From NCBI RefSeq assembly GCF_002607855.1, contig NZ_AWQQ01000007.1, positions 1 through 35,565 on the forward strand: a stretch of 35,565 nucleotides of DNA, written 5' to 3'. Below, one piece after another: positions 8,961 to 18,284 of the stretch. A model generated the notes under the pieces. That model was not told the origin of the DNA, made no database searches, and worked only from the letters and a program-made list of their open reading frames with translations. The position numbers were made by a program, and so were the translations under genes. Within the stretch, counting starts at the first letter, position 1. Each line of letters starts with the position of its first letter. Origin of the DNA: Desulforamulus profundi (GTDB taxonomy: Bacteria > Bacillota_B > Desulfotomaculia > Desulfotomaculales > Desulfotomaculaceae).

Positions 8961-10685
8961 GTGAGGTTTTCAAAGGGATTGCTGGAGCTTATTAAAGAAC
9001 TAACCTCCCAGGCCGGGCAATTGCCCTTGGATGATGTAGAGCTTACCGGAAGGGTGGCGCAAGCATACGCTGGCCGGCTGCGATCTTTGTTGGATCTGGT
9101 AGGGCAAGAGGCAAACGAGGCGGAACTGCGCGGGGCAGCGAGCGACTTATTGGCGTTGTTTGCTGGAAACCATGACAAGGAACTCTTGCAGCGGCGTATA
9201 GACCTCGGAAGAAAGCTGGGCGCTGCAGAAGTGTCGCTGGAGCAGCTGGTAACAGCCTATGGGTTCTTTTTCGGGCGTTGCTGCGACGAACTAGTCCCGG
9301 TTATCCAATTCCTGGAGAGAGAATTGCAAAGAGTGAAGTACGGCGGGACATCGTTGCTTCTTGACCTCGACCTGCTACTCCTGGGATACCAGGGAGAAGT
9401 AGCGCGCCAGATGCGGATGTTTTCGGAAGTAGATGTTCTTACAGGCCTTTTGAGCCGCCGCAAGTTCGAAGAAGAGTTGCAGCAGGCACTCGAGTTTTCG
9501 CGGCGCACGAAACGAGAGTTTTCTTTATACTGGCTAGACATTGATAATTTTAAGCTGATTAACGACGTTTACGGTTATATCGTAGGGGATATTGTACTTA
9601 AGGTTGTGGCTGACTTCCTGCAGGAGTCGTTCCCCAATGCCTTTGCCATTGCACGCATAGGCGGTAACGAGTTTGGGGTTATACTGTTGGATGCGGGTCC
9701 TGCTGAAGCCCTGGCAAAGGCGCAGGTGCTGTGCCAGGGCATTAGCGAGCTGAAAATTCGTCCTTTGGGGGAGGAGGGTATTTTCATTACAAGCAGCATT
9801 GGCGTGGCTTCGTACCCCCACCATGGGCAGGCGCAAGCCGACCTTATGTTAGCTGCCGAGGTTGCTCAGGTAACGGCCAAGAGGAAAGGGAGGAACCGGG
9901 TACAGCTCATTGATGCGCTCGATGAGAGTACTAATCCTACTGTGGTCCACGAGAGAATTCTTCTCTTGCGGGAAGCTCTGCGTTCGAAGGAGAGCATCGT
10001 CCCCTTTTATCAGCCGATTGTAGATTTAGAGACGGGCAAGCCTTTAGGTTACGAAGTGCTTGCTCGTGTGAGGAGAGGGGAAAAGTTTCTTTCTGCCGGG
10101 CTTTTTGTAGAGGCGGCCGAGCAATCCGGCCTTATGAAGGATATTGGTAGTATAGTCATAGAGCAGGCCATGCGGGAAAAAAAGAGCTCTTGGGCGAAGG
10201 ACAAGATTTTCTTTATTAACTTCTCTATGCGCGAGTTGGAGAACAGAGAAACTCCACGGTTCATGGCTGACCTGTTCAACCGCTACGACATCCGTCCGGA
10301 AGAAGTTGTGGCCGAAATTACCGAGCGAGAAGCCGTGCTGGATATGAATGCTGTGCAGGCTTTCGCCAAGGAGCTGACAGATCTTGGGGTGCGCCTGGCA
10401 GTCGACGACTTTGGAAGCGGTTTTTCCTCATTTATTTATCTTCGTTACTTTGACTGTTACTTTGCCAAGATTGAGGGTTCCCTGGTGCGTGAGATCACCA
10501 GGAGTGGACGCTCCAGGATGATTGTAGAAAACATGGCAAAACTTTTGCAAAAGCTTTCGATAGAAGTAGTGGCCGAGTTCGTAGAGAACCGTGAAACAGC
10601 TGAAATTTTGCGCCGCGCCGGCATTCGATACGGACAGGGTTATTATCTGGGCATGCCCGTACGGTGTCCTGGCAACAGGGATTAG
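8961..10685 (+). CDS. Globin-like sensor-GGDEF-EAL protein
   Basis: A 574-aa protein starting at GTG 8961, six bases after the preceding stop. Residues about 1-150 are helical and include RRIDLGRKLGAAEVSLEQL, a pattern reminiscent of sensor globins and of the non-haem globin part of RsbR; no haem-binding claim is made. GGDEF (about 155-320) has the altered site GGNEF at 234-238 and no I-site, so its cyclase activity is doubtful. EAL (about 335-565) keeps EVLAR (in place of EAL), EITERE, DDFGSG and AEFVEN, so it may be an active c-di-GMP phosphodiesterase with the GGDEF domain as regulator. It would oppose the cyclase encoded just before it. The C-terminal residues run up to an insertion-sequence relic. 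Confidence 0.85.
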   Translation: MRFSKGLLELIKELTSQAGQLPLDDVELTGRVAQAYAGRLRSLLDLVGQEANEAELRGAASDLLALFAGNHDKELLQRRIDLGRKLGAAEVSLEQLVTAYGFFFGRCCDELVPVIQFLERELQRVKYGGTSLLLDLDLLLLGYQGEVARQMRMFSEVDVLTGLLSRRKFEEELQQALEFSRRTKREFSLYWLDIDNFKLINDVYGYIVGDIVLKVVADFLQESFPNAFAIARIGGNEFGVILLDAGPAEALAKAQVLCQGISELKIRPLGEEGIFITSSIGVASYPHHGQAQADLMLAAEVAQVTAKRKGRNRVQLIDALDESTNPTVVHERILLLREALRSKESIVPFYQPIVDLETGKPLGYEVLARVRRGEKFLSAGLFVEAAEQSGLMKDIGSIVIEQAMREKKSSWAKDKIFFINFSMRELENRETPRFMADLFNRYDIRPEEVVAEITEREAVLDMNAVQAFAKELTDLGVRLAVDDFGSGFSSFIYLRYFDCYFAKIEGSLVREITRSGRSRMIVENMAKLLQKLSIEVVAEFVENRETAEILRRAGIRYGQGYYLGMPVRCPGNRD

Positions 10686-10689
10686 CGTT

Positions 10690-10880
10690 CAAGATGACTG
10701 GGACATCTTGAAAAAAGATTTCGATGTCCCAGCGTTTACTATAAATGCCTAAAATCTTTTCATCGGAAAATTCAATATCGGCGGACAGCAAGGCTAGCCA
10801 GTTTCTGGATTGAGGAAACGGTAGACGGTGTCCTTGCCAGGACGTTTGGCTGAGTCCTCTCTTTGGACCCATGTAACACT
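10690..10880 (-). pseudogene. Transposase relic (DDE type, IS4-like)
   Basis: On the minus strand one frame reads KDTVYRFLN then a stop, and another reads LLSADIEFSDEKILGIYSKR followed by WDIEIFF. Both resemble parts of DDE transposases of Clostridia (SKDTIYRFLN near the start; YxxRWxIEvFF near the end). They are joined with the middle missing, so this is an internally deleted, dead copy. It marks the left edge of the RuBisCO block. Confidence 0.6.
10699..10731. repeat. 9-bp inverted repeat after the GGDEF-EAL gene
   Basis: TGGGACATC at 10699-10707 pairs perfectly with GATGTCCCA at 10723-10731. A second overlapping dyad is TCAAGATG (10689-10696) with CATCTTGA (10704-10711). There is no U-tract, so it is a weak terminator at best. 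The sequence overlaps the transposase relic and may derive from it. Confidence 0.5.
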
Positions 10881-10932
10881 TTTACCCTTCATGAGAAGTG
10901 CAGACAAATAGCTCTGTTGTTGTAAAATGTGT

Positions 10933-11117
10933 TATAATCCAGTTAGATAAAAGATCTAAGTAAAAGTCGGGTACGCTTTTTTCGTGTTCGTACTTTCGTT
11001 TGACAAGAAAAGGAGTATGTTGTTACCACCCACGTAGATTGGCGGTAAAGGAATCAATGTCATTGTCGGTGGGCGAAAAATCATGCTAAACTGCAGGAAA
11101 ACCGACAATAAATGCAG
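10933..11117 (+). ncRNA. Candidate structured leader or small RNA upstream of the RuBisCO locus
   Basis: A TATAAT at 10933-10938 (poor -35) is followed by a non-coding stretch with several stems: TTACCACC with GGCGGTAA (about 11023-11047) and ATTGTCGGT (11062-11070) with ACCGACAAT (11101-11109). It ends at a terminator-like hairpin (11118-11162). I compared it by eye with T-box, GEMM, c-di-GMP-II, cobalamin and SAM motifs and saw no match. It could be a riboswitch with terminator, a small RNA, or insertion-sequence debris. Confidence 0.3.
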
Positions 11118-11162
11118 AAAAGCCGTCTCATGCTTTAAGAATCTAAGCAGGAGGCGGCTTTT
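11118..11162 (+). terminator. Terminator-like hairpin
   Basis: AAAAGCCGTCTC at 11118-11129 pairs with GAGGCGGCTTTT at 11151-11162 (one G-U pair), extended by an inner GC pair. The right arm ends in TTTT, so both directions carry a short U-tract. AGGAGG inside the right arm could instead be the ribosome site of the short ORF that follows. Confidence 0.5.
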
Positions 11163-11219
11163 GTGGTCATGGAAACCGATATTAAGAATGTCCTGAGGAA
11201 TTTTTACCTGAAGAAGTAA
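11163..11219 (+). CDS. Possible 18-aa leader peptide
   Basis: GTG 11163 lies about nine bases after AGGAGG and opens an 18-codon frame containing METDIKNVLRNFYLKK, then TAA. The peptide resembles nothing that I can name with confidence. Its ribosome site sits in the right arm of the terminator hairpin, so translation and hairpin formation would compete. It may be chance. Confidence 0.2.
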   Translation: MVMETDIKNVLRNFYLKK

Positions 11220-11242
11220 AATGTTTTTTAAACATGATGACT

Positions 11243-11272
11243 TATAAACATTTATTTATAGATTCTTATAAT
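11243..11272 (+). promoter_or_regulatory. Candidate cbb promoter with LysR (CbbR)-type operator
   Basis: TATAAA-CATTTA-TTTATA at 11243-11260 is a perfect 6-bp dyad that also fits the CbbR-like pattern TTA-N7-TTA (11242-11254). TATAAT at 11267-11272 is a good -10, and the dyad covers the -35 position, which itself matches poorly. That layout suits an activator-dependent promoter. A cbbR-like gene lies downstream in the same locus. A separate dyad, ATGTTT-TTT-AAACAT, is at 11221-11235. Confidence 0.4.
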
Positions 11273-11274
11273 AA

Positions 11275-12807
<1,533 letters not shown>

Positions 12808-12849
12808 GAGATTTAATGAGTAAAAATACATTAAACGGAGGGTTTATTT

Positions 12850-13170
12850 ATGGGTACAGTGAAGCAGGGTGCCTTTGCGTTTATGCCGCCTCTTAACGAA
12901 GATCAGGTTAGGGAACAAATTCAATGGGTGTTGAATCAGGGATATTGCCTCTCGGTCGAATACACCGATGAGCCGCACCCTCGGAACAACTATTGGCGGA
13001 TGTGGGGTCTGCCCATGTTTGATCTTAAAGACGCCGCTGCCATCATGTACGAGTTTCAGTCTTGCAAGAAAGCTTTCCCTGACTGCTATATTAAAATCAA
13101 TGGTTACGATGCCGACCGACAGGGACAGGTGGTAAGTTTCATTGCATATTATCCTGCCGATATGCAGTAG
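12850..13170 (+). CDS. cbbS: RuBisCO small subunit
   Basis: A 106-aa small subunit that caps the L8 core of form I RuBisCO. Recognisable blocks are FMPPLNEDQV, EYTDEPHPRNNYWRMWGLP, CKKAFPDCYI and the closing FIAYYPADMQ. It lacks the 30-residue C-terminal beta-hairpin extension of red-type small subunits and also the longer N-terminus of form IA proteins. That is notable because the next gene is cbbX, which usually accompanies red-type enzymes. ACGGAGG precedes ATG 12850. Confidence 0.95.
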   Translation: MGTVKQGAFAFMPPLNEDQVREQIQWVLNQGYCLSVEYTDEPHPRNNYWRMWGLPMFDLKDAAAIMYEFQSCKKAFPDCYIKINGYDADRQGQVVSFIAYYPADMQ

Positions 13171-13233
13171 ACATAGAGCTTGGTTAAGATGGCATCAACC
13201 TTGGAATTAGGATTTGCAAAGGAGGTGATCTGC

Positions 13234-14142
13234 GTGGCCAACCCGGCGTGCGAATCCTTGATCGAGTGTGACGGGCAGGAAAATGTACAAATCGATTTAG
13301 ATCAGACATTTCGTGAAACCAAAGTTCAGGAAATACTGGACGAACTGGATCGTCAATTGGTCGGCCTGCAGAAAGTGAAGGCCAGAATCAAGGAGATAGC
13401 AGCATTCTTAATGGTCGACCGTTTAAGGCGGGACTGGGGACTTAAGGCCGACCGACCGGTACTTCACATGTCCTTTACTGGCCGGCCCGGCACAGGCAAG
13501 ACCACCGTCGCCATGAAAATGGCGCAAATTCTTCACTGCATGGGCTACATCCGCCGCAACCATCTGGTGGTGGCTCAACGCGATGATCTGGTGGGTCAGT
13601 ATGTAGGCCATACCGCTCCGAAAACCAAGGAAGTTTTGAAAAAAGCTATGGGCGGGGTTCTTTTCATCGATGAAGCATATTATCTTTTTCGCAAGGACAA
13701 CGAGCGGGACTACGGCCAGGAAACCATTGAAATTCTTTTGCAAGTCATGGAAAACCAAAAGGATGATCTGGTTGTTATTTTTGCCGGATACAAAGAACGT
13801 ATGGATGAATTCTACCGCATGAATCCCGGCATGCGGTCGCGGGTCACCCATCATATTGACTTCCCGGACTACCTTCTGGATGAGTTGCTGCAGATTGGGG
13901 GAATAATGCTGGCCCAGCAGGGGTATTATTTGGACAATGCTGCCAGTCAGGCGTTCCGAACGTTAATTGAAAAGCAGCTGGCACTACCTAATTTTGCAAA
14001 CGCTCGCACGGTACGAAATGCCATAGACCTAATTAAGCTAAGACAGGCCAACCGGCTGTTTGCCAATGCCGGTGTTGTTCTAAAAAAAGACCTGGCACGC
14101 ATTGAGGCAGAGGATGTTCCTATTGATGCAGACATTGCTTAG
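13234..14142 (+). CDS. cbbX: CbbX RuBisCO activase (AAA+)
   Basis: An AAA+ ATPase that frees inhibited RuBisCO of tight-binding sugar phosphates by pulling on the large subunit. Length is 302 aa. Walker A is GRPGTGKT at 83-90, the pore-loop region reads YVGHTAPKT, and Walker B reads [12 protein letters not shown] chose GTG 13234 because a near-perfect ribosome site, AAAGGAGGTGATC, lies just before it; an in-frame start at 13180 would add 18 residues and has none. The large subunit's C-terminus ends in a polar threonine-rich tail, plausibly the part engaged by CbbX. Confidence 0.93.
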   Translation: MANPACESLIECDGQENVQIDLDQTFRETKVQEILDELDRQLVGLQKVKARIKEIAAFLMVDRLRRDWGLKADRPVLHMSFTGRPGTGKTTVAMKMAQILHCMGYIRRNHLVVAQRDDLVGQYVGHTAPKTKEVLKKAMGGVLFIDEAYYLFRKDNERDYGQETIEILLQVMENQKDDLVVIFAGYKERMDEFYRMNPGMRSRVTHHIDFPDYLLDELLQIGGIMLAQQGYYLDNAASQAFRTLIEKQLALPNFANARTVRNAIDLIKLRQANRLFANAGVVLKKDLARIEAEDVPIDADIA

Positions 14143-14176
14143 TTCCCCATAGTGTAAAGCAGGAGGAGCAGATTAC

Positions 14177-15084
14177 ATGAGCCGCATGGAAAATAAGCTA
14201 AACTTGCATCAATTGCAGATTTTTCGGACGGTTGCTAAACACAGCAGTTTCTCCCGTGCCGCCGATGAACTGATAATCAGCCAACCTGCCATCAGTATTT
14301 ATGTAAAACAATTGGAGAAGACGGTGGGGACACCGCTTTTCGAGAAAGTGGGTCGCCAGGTCTTTCTGACCGAAGCCGGGCATTGCCTCAATGATTACTG
14401 CGAGCGCATCTTGCTTTACTGCGGGAAACGATCCAGGCCATGGAAGCTCTCAAAGCCGGTGAAAATGGTACGTTGCGTGTGGCCGCAGATACCACGGCCG
14501 GGGTGTATGTGGTCCCTGGCTACCTTGGTCTTTTTCGCCGAACTTATCCCAAGGTGACCATTTCACTGGAGGTAAATAACCGCTCTACAGTCCTTAAACG
14601 GCTTTTGTTGCGAGAGACTGACCTGGCTATCATCGGCCAAGTTCCGGACAATGAGGCATCTTTGCAGGTGGTCCCTTTTCTTAGCAATGAACTGGTAATT
14701 ATCGCTCCGCCGGGTCATCGGCTGGCGACTCGAAAAAACATTTCCGTACAAGAACTGACGGAGGAAACGTTTCTCATGCGGGAGCCCGGTTCAGGAACCC
14801 GGGCAACCGCAGAACGTTTCTTTACATTGCAGGGGATACAGATACAGGTAGGCATGGAACTGGGCAGCAACAGTGCTATAAAACAGGCAGTTGCCAACGG
14901 ACTTGGGATAGCAATTATCTCGCGTCAGGCCATCACTCTTGAACACCGGTGTGGTAGTCTCGTAATCCTGGATGTTGAAGGTTTTCCGCTGCATCGCTAC
15001 TGGCACATAGTACATTTGCATAACAGGGCACTTCCCCCGCCGGCAGTGGCTTTCAAGAAACTGATGTTGGAAAATGACATTTAA
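14177..15084 (+). CDS. cbbR: LysR-family regulator, probable CbbR (frameshifted)
   Basis: Restored length is about 302 aa, normal for the family. The N-terminal winged helix (LHQLQIFRTVAKHSSFSRAA, then LIISQPAISIYVKQLE) is read in frame 2; the effector domain (from MEALKAGENGTLRVAAD) is in frame 1. One missing base near 14413 joins them as ERILALLRETIQAMEALKAG. CbbR regulators sense Calvin-cycle metabolites and bind promoters of cbb genes; here the gene is transcribed with its presumed targets instead of divergently. ATG 14177 follows AGGAGG by ten bases, with MENKL at 14186 as an alternative. Assignment as CbbR rests on location. Confidence 0.8.
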
Positions 15085-15180
15085 GCAGTGGTGTAAATAC
15101 AGTGGAGCCTTTGCAGAAATTATTTAGATATGATTTAAACCTAATTAAAAAGATTTAAAGAAGGATTGAGTGGTGCGGCA

Positions 15181-15477
15181 ATGGTTAAACACCTGATTGT
15201 TTTCAATGTGTCGGCGGAGGTTTCAAAGGAGAGTTGTTTAGCCATGGCAGCCCAGGCACGGGAAGAACTGATGCGAATTCCCGGGGTGACCGGTGTGTCC
15301 TTTGGTGTTGCCGTGGCAGAAAATGCGTCCTATCGGTATCTTTTGATTATTGACTTTGCTGACGAGGAGGTGATCGACTTTTATCGCGATCACCCCATTC
15401 ATGTGCGTTTTGCCGACGAAGTGTTTCGGCCTATGGCCGTGCACCGGATAACAACCGATTACCGTATGGTTTTTTAG
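15181..15477 (+). CDS. Dabb (stress-responsive alpha/beta barrel) domain protein
   Basis: A 98-aa single-domain protein. It starts with MVKHLIVFNV, the usual opening of Dabb domains, and contains FGVAVAEN and FYRDHPIHVRFADEVFRP. These small dimeric barrels have varied and often unknown roles. ATG 15181 fits the domain start, but its ribosome site (GAAGGA near 15159) is far, so TTG 15166 is an alternative. It lies between cbbR and the aldolase gene, ten bases before the latter, so it is probably co-expressed with them. A role in sugar-phosphate metabolism would be a guess. Confidence 0.75.
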   Translation: MVKHLIVFNVSAEVSKESCLAMAAQAREELMRIPGVTGVSFGVAVAENASYRYLLIIDFADEEVIDFYRDHPIHVRFADEVFRPMAVHRITTDYRMVF

Positions 15478-15487
15478 GAGGTTTACG

Positions 15488-16364
15488 ATGGGCCTGGTTA
15501 AAACTACCGAAATACTGAGAGAAGCCAGTGACAGGGGCTATGCCGTTGGAGCTTTCGACGTTGTAAACTTGGAATTCCTGGAGGGGGTGTTGGCGGGAGC
15601 GGAGTCGCGGCGAGCACCTGTCATTCTGAGTCTGGCCCAGAACCACCTTGATTACGTTGATATGGAAACCTTCGCAGGAACCCTGTTGCGGGCTGCCGAT
15701 CGAGCATCGGTTCCGGTGTCTGTTCACCTGGATCACGGCAAGGATCTGGATACGGTGGTCAGGGCTATTCGCTATGGTTTCACCAGCATCATGATCGATG
15801 GATCTACCTTCTTACGAGGAGAACGTCTACCTGACCCGTCAAGTGGTACGGATTGCCCACGCCGCAGGGGTTTCGGTAGAGGCGGAACTGGGTTTTGTTG
15901 CTGGGCGAGAGTTCTATAGCCACGGCAAGGACGCAACCGGAAGCAACGTGGGGGCTACTGCCACAGTGTACACCGATCCTGATTTGGCTGCCGATTTCGT
16001 AGAAAAAACAAAAGTGGACTTTTTAGCCGTGTCCGTCGGAACCGTTCACGGACTGTTCAAGGGGCGTCTCCGACTCGATATACCGCGCCTTAAGGAGATA
16101 CGTAAGAAAGTTTCTGTTCCCCTGGTTTTACACGGTGGCTCTGGACTTACGGATGAAGAATTCAGTCTGTTGATTGCCGGTGGGATCAGCAAGGTCAATT
16201 TTTACTCGGAACTGTCGCATGCCGCTATCGAAGCCATCAAGAAGGCCCTTGCCACAGACCCGGGAATGACCGAAATTACCTGCGCATTGTCCGGCATGAA
16301 GGATGCCGTACGCCGCATTGTGGAAGAAAAGATCGATGTCTGGGGTTGTTGCGGTATAAAATGA
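15488..16364 (+). CDS. Class II fructose-bisphosphate aldolase (frameshifted)
   Basis: Zinc-dependent aldol condensation of dihydroxyacetone phosphate and an aldehyde phosphate; in a Calvin-cycle setting it would make fructose- and sedoheptulose-bisphosphate. Frame 2 covers residues 1 to about 105, with the zinc-site histidine in VHLDHGKD and TSIMIDGS. Frame 3 continues PSYEENVYLTRQVV, EAELGFVAGRE, VSVGTVHGLFKG, VLHGGSGL and KVNFYSEL. Two missing bases near 15802 keep the family spacing between DGS and YEEN and give 292 aa. TAGGAGG precedes ATG 15488. Close relatives include tagatose-bisphosphate aldolases, so substrate is assigned by context. Its 3' end lies about 15 bases from a broken porA fragment on the other strand. 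Confidence 0.82.
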
Positions 16365-16378
16365 GTAATTATTATTGG

Positions 16379-16486
16379 ACGCTTAACAGCTTCCGCCACC
16401 GCCTCGCTGCCTGTTATGAAAGCCGATGCCCTTGCAGCTTCAAAAAAAAGACAGGCCGGGTCAACCACCCGCTGTTCCTTGCTCAT
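16379..16486 (-). pseudogene. Truncated 2-oxoacid oxidoreductase alpha-subunit start
   Basis: From ATG 16486 on the minus strand, after GGAGAA, the frame reads QRVVDPACLFFEAARASAFI then TGSEAVAEAVKR. This matches the start of the intact alpha subunit at 20274 (QRIVEPEYLFFEAARE, FITGSEAVKEAIKR). Homology ends near 16379, about 15 bases beyond the aldolase stop. It sits 40 bases downstream of the DUF6671 gene, where a second oxidoreductase operon may once have begun. The aldolase side of the cbb locus appears to have replaced the rest. Confidence 0.7.
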
Positions 16487-16525
16487 TTCTCCGTTCTCCT
16501 TGACTCAATAAATGCTGCGCCGGGA

Positions 16526-17383
16526 TTAAGGATTGCAGTATTGACATCGCCCCGCCGGCGCTTTTTTGCTCCGGGGCATTCTTTTCTCTTTGGAAAAACC
16601 GCACCTGCCGCAGGTAAAAACTCTGGCCTTTGTTTCTTCCGTAGGCCGACCACACCATTCACAGGGCAAACCCTTTTTCCTGACGGTCACTGAAAAACCG
16701 GGTGTTCCGCACCGGGGACATTGCTGTTTTATCTTTTTCGCCAGATCTTCTGCAGCTTTTTGAATATTTCGCATCCTGGTCGGGTTTGCGTGAGCCCGCA
16801 TATCGGTCTCCAGAAAAACTTTTCCGGCCGCCGATTTAGCAAAACCCCACTTAACCGCGTCTTTTAAATGTTCCCACTTATTAATGCCTTTAACCACAGA
16901 TTGATGCCGCTCATTATCCGGCCGCAACACCAGCCAGTGCTCCGGAAACCCGATCTTACGTGCGAAGTCCTCAGCTTCCCGCAAGTCGGCAACTAAAGTC
17001 TGAGTAAAGTTGGTTTCACTGTTGGCGCACATGCCGTAAATTTCTAGTTTTTCCCTATCATCCACCAGCAAGACTATTTCCACATTCCATGGCAAAAAAG
17101 GAATTAAGGGATGGGGGCCAAAACTTCCCTCACTGGCCAGACCGATGTCTAGGCCGGTTAACTCCATCCCTTTTTGGGCCTTGCGCCTAGCCGCTTCCAA
17201 CTGGGTTCCCGGTCGGGCAATTTCCCGGGTAAAAGTACCCAGTTGATCGGTATCAAAGCTTGTATCAAGAAGCACCTGACAGCCTGTGGCCTTTTCCAGA
17301 GTGGGTTTGATTACTCGCTCCTTCCCGTGCTTGGTAATGAGCACGATCCGCCGCCCTTTAAAGAAACAACTGCCGTCAGCCAT
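16526..17383 (-). CDS. DUF6671 family protein with C-terminal zinc ribbons
   Basis: A 285-aa protein. The N-terminal two-thirds contains TKHGKERVIKP, DTDQLGTFTREI and RRKAQKGMELTG, which fit the DUF6671 family; its function is not known. The C-terminus holds four CxxC pairs (CPRC, CEWC, CGRC, CQYC), enough for two zinc ribbons. Start ATG 17383 follows TTAGGAGAG and comes only ten bases after the oxidoreductase gamma-delta stop, so it is the last gene of that operon. No membrane segment is seen. Confidence 0.7.
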   Translation of the reverse strand: MADGSCFFKGRRIVLITKHGKERVIKPTLEKATGCQVLLDTSFDTDQLGTFTREIARPGTQLEAARRKAQKGMELTGLDIGLASEGSFGPHPLIPFLPWNVEIVLLVDDREKLEIYGMCANSETNFTQTLVADLREAEDFARKIGFPEHWLVLRPDNERHQSVVKGINKWEHLKDAVKWGFAKSAAGKVFLETDMRAHANPTRMRNIQKAAEDLAKKIKQQCPRCGTPGFSVTVRKKGLPCEWCGRPTEETKARVFTCGRCGFSKEKRMPRSKKAPAGRCQYCNP

Positions 17384-17393
17384 GGTGGCTCTC

Positions 17394-18284
17394 CTAATTA
17401 CCGACGATGGCCAGAGCCCCTTTGGAGCAAATTTCTACACACAGCCCGCAGCCTTTGCAGCGGTTTTCATCAACTTGCACTTTTTTATCTGGCATTAATA
17501 CCCTAATAACATTCGGGTCGGGGCAGGTTAACACGCACAATTTGCATCCAATGCATTTTTCCTCTGTTACTTTAGCTGCAACATACACAATTGTTCCCCC
17601 CAATTCTTTAGCTTTGTTGTCAAATAAAAACTCCACAACAGCATCAGCGGATTTTTCCATTACTTCCATGTTTTTTTCTATCAGCCCGGCTAATTTAGCA
17701 TATTTGCTTTTCAAGACATCGTCCAGTGCAGCAGTTGTTCCAGATGCTACAAACTTACCGCCGCCAAATCTCTCCAACAAAGCCTCCTTAAGAGACTCTT
17801 TAGAAACCAGCTCAGCAATGCCCATTAATCCGCCCAACATGGCCATATTGGTGGATAGTTCCGTCCCCCCAATCTCGCTGGCAACCCGTGTGGCTGGAAT
17901 ATAGTATATTTTGGCCTTTAACTTAGCTAAAATACCCAGCTCTTCTTGACTAAGATCTAATGGTCCGTCTGAGTTAATAAGCACTTTACCCTCTGGCTGC
18001 AGTCCGTCAAAAAACGGCATGGTATAGCATTTTCCCAGAGTAATTACATGTGGATGGAAAATCATAATAATGTTTGGATAAAGGATTTCTCCTCTCTCAT
18101 AAATCCGCTCTTGTGAAATTCTCACATAACTCTCAGCCGGCGCCAGCCTTTTTTCTGCACCAAAAAATGGGTTGACTGTGCTTTGCTTGCCATCCCGGGT
18201 GGCAGCCGAGCCTAGAATATGAGCGGCAGTTACCACACCCTGGCCACCTAAACCGGACATCCTGATGCATATTTTATTGCTCAT
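17394..18284 (-). CDS. 2-oxoacid:ferredoxin oxidoreductase gamma-delta subunit fusion
   Basis: About 296 aa. Residues 1-185 are the gamma domain (CIRMSGLGGQGVVTAAHILG, NPFFGAEKR), which binds coenzyme A in the family. The C-terminus (about 230-290) is a ferredoxin-like delta domain with two [4Fe-4S] sites, CIGCKLCVLTCPDP and CKGCGLCVEICSKG. Electrons from the thiamine site would leave through these clusters to ferredoxin. In the sequence as given, the beta gene reads straight into this one without a stop. However, ATG 18284 has its own ribosome site (GGAGGGGGG), and one G fewer in that run would give a TGATG stop-start overlap, so I annotate separate genes. Confidence 0.85.
   Translation of the reverse strand: MSNKICIRMSGLGGQGVVTAAHILGSAATRDGKQSTVNPFFGAEKRLAPAESYVRISQERIYERGEILYPNIIMIFHPHVITLGKCYTMPFFDGLQPEGKVLINSDGPLDLSQEELGILAKLKAKIYYIPATRVASEIGGTELSTNMAMLGGLMGIAELVSKESLKEALLERFGGGKFVASGTTAALDDVLKSKYAKLAGLIEKNMEVMEKSADAVVEFLFDNKAKELGGTIVYVAAKVTEEKCIGCKLCVLTCPDPNVIRVLMPDKKVQVDENRCKGCGLCVEICSKGALAIVGN

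Noticed and set aside
10940..11162. Known riboswitch (T-box, GEMM, c-di-GMP-II, SAM)
   Set aside because: None of their signature sequences could be found by eye; listed only as a candidate structured RNA.
16202..16486. 94-aa minus-strand frame as a full gene
   Set aside because: Only the first 35 codons resemble the oxidoreductase alpha subunit; the rest is antisense to the aldolase gene. Kept only as a truncated fragment.
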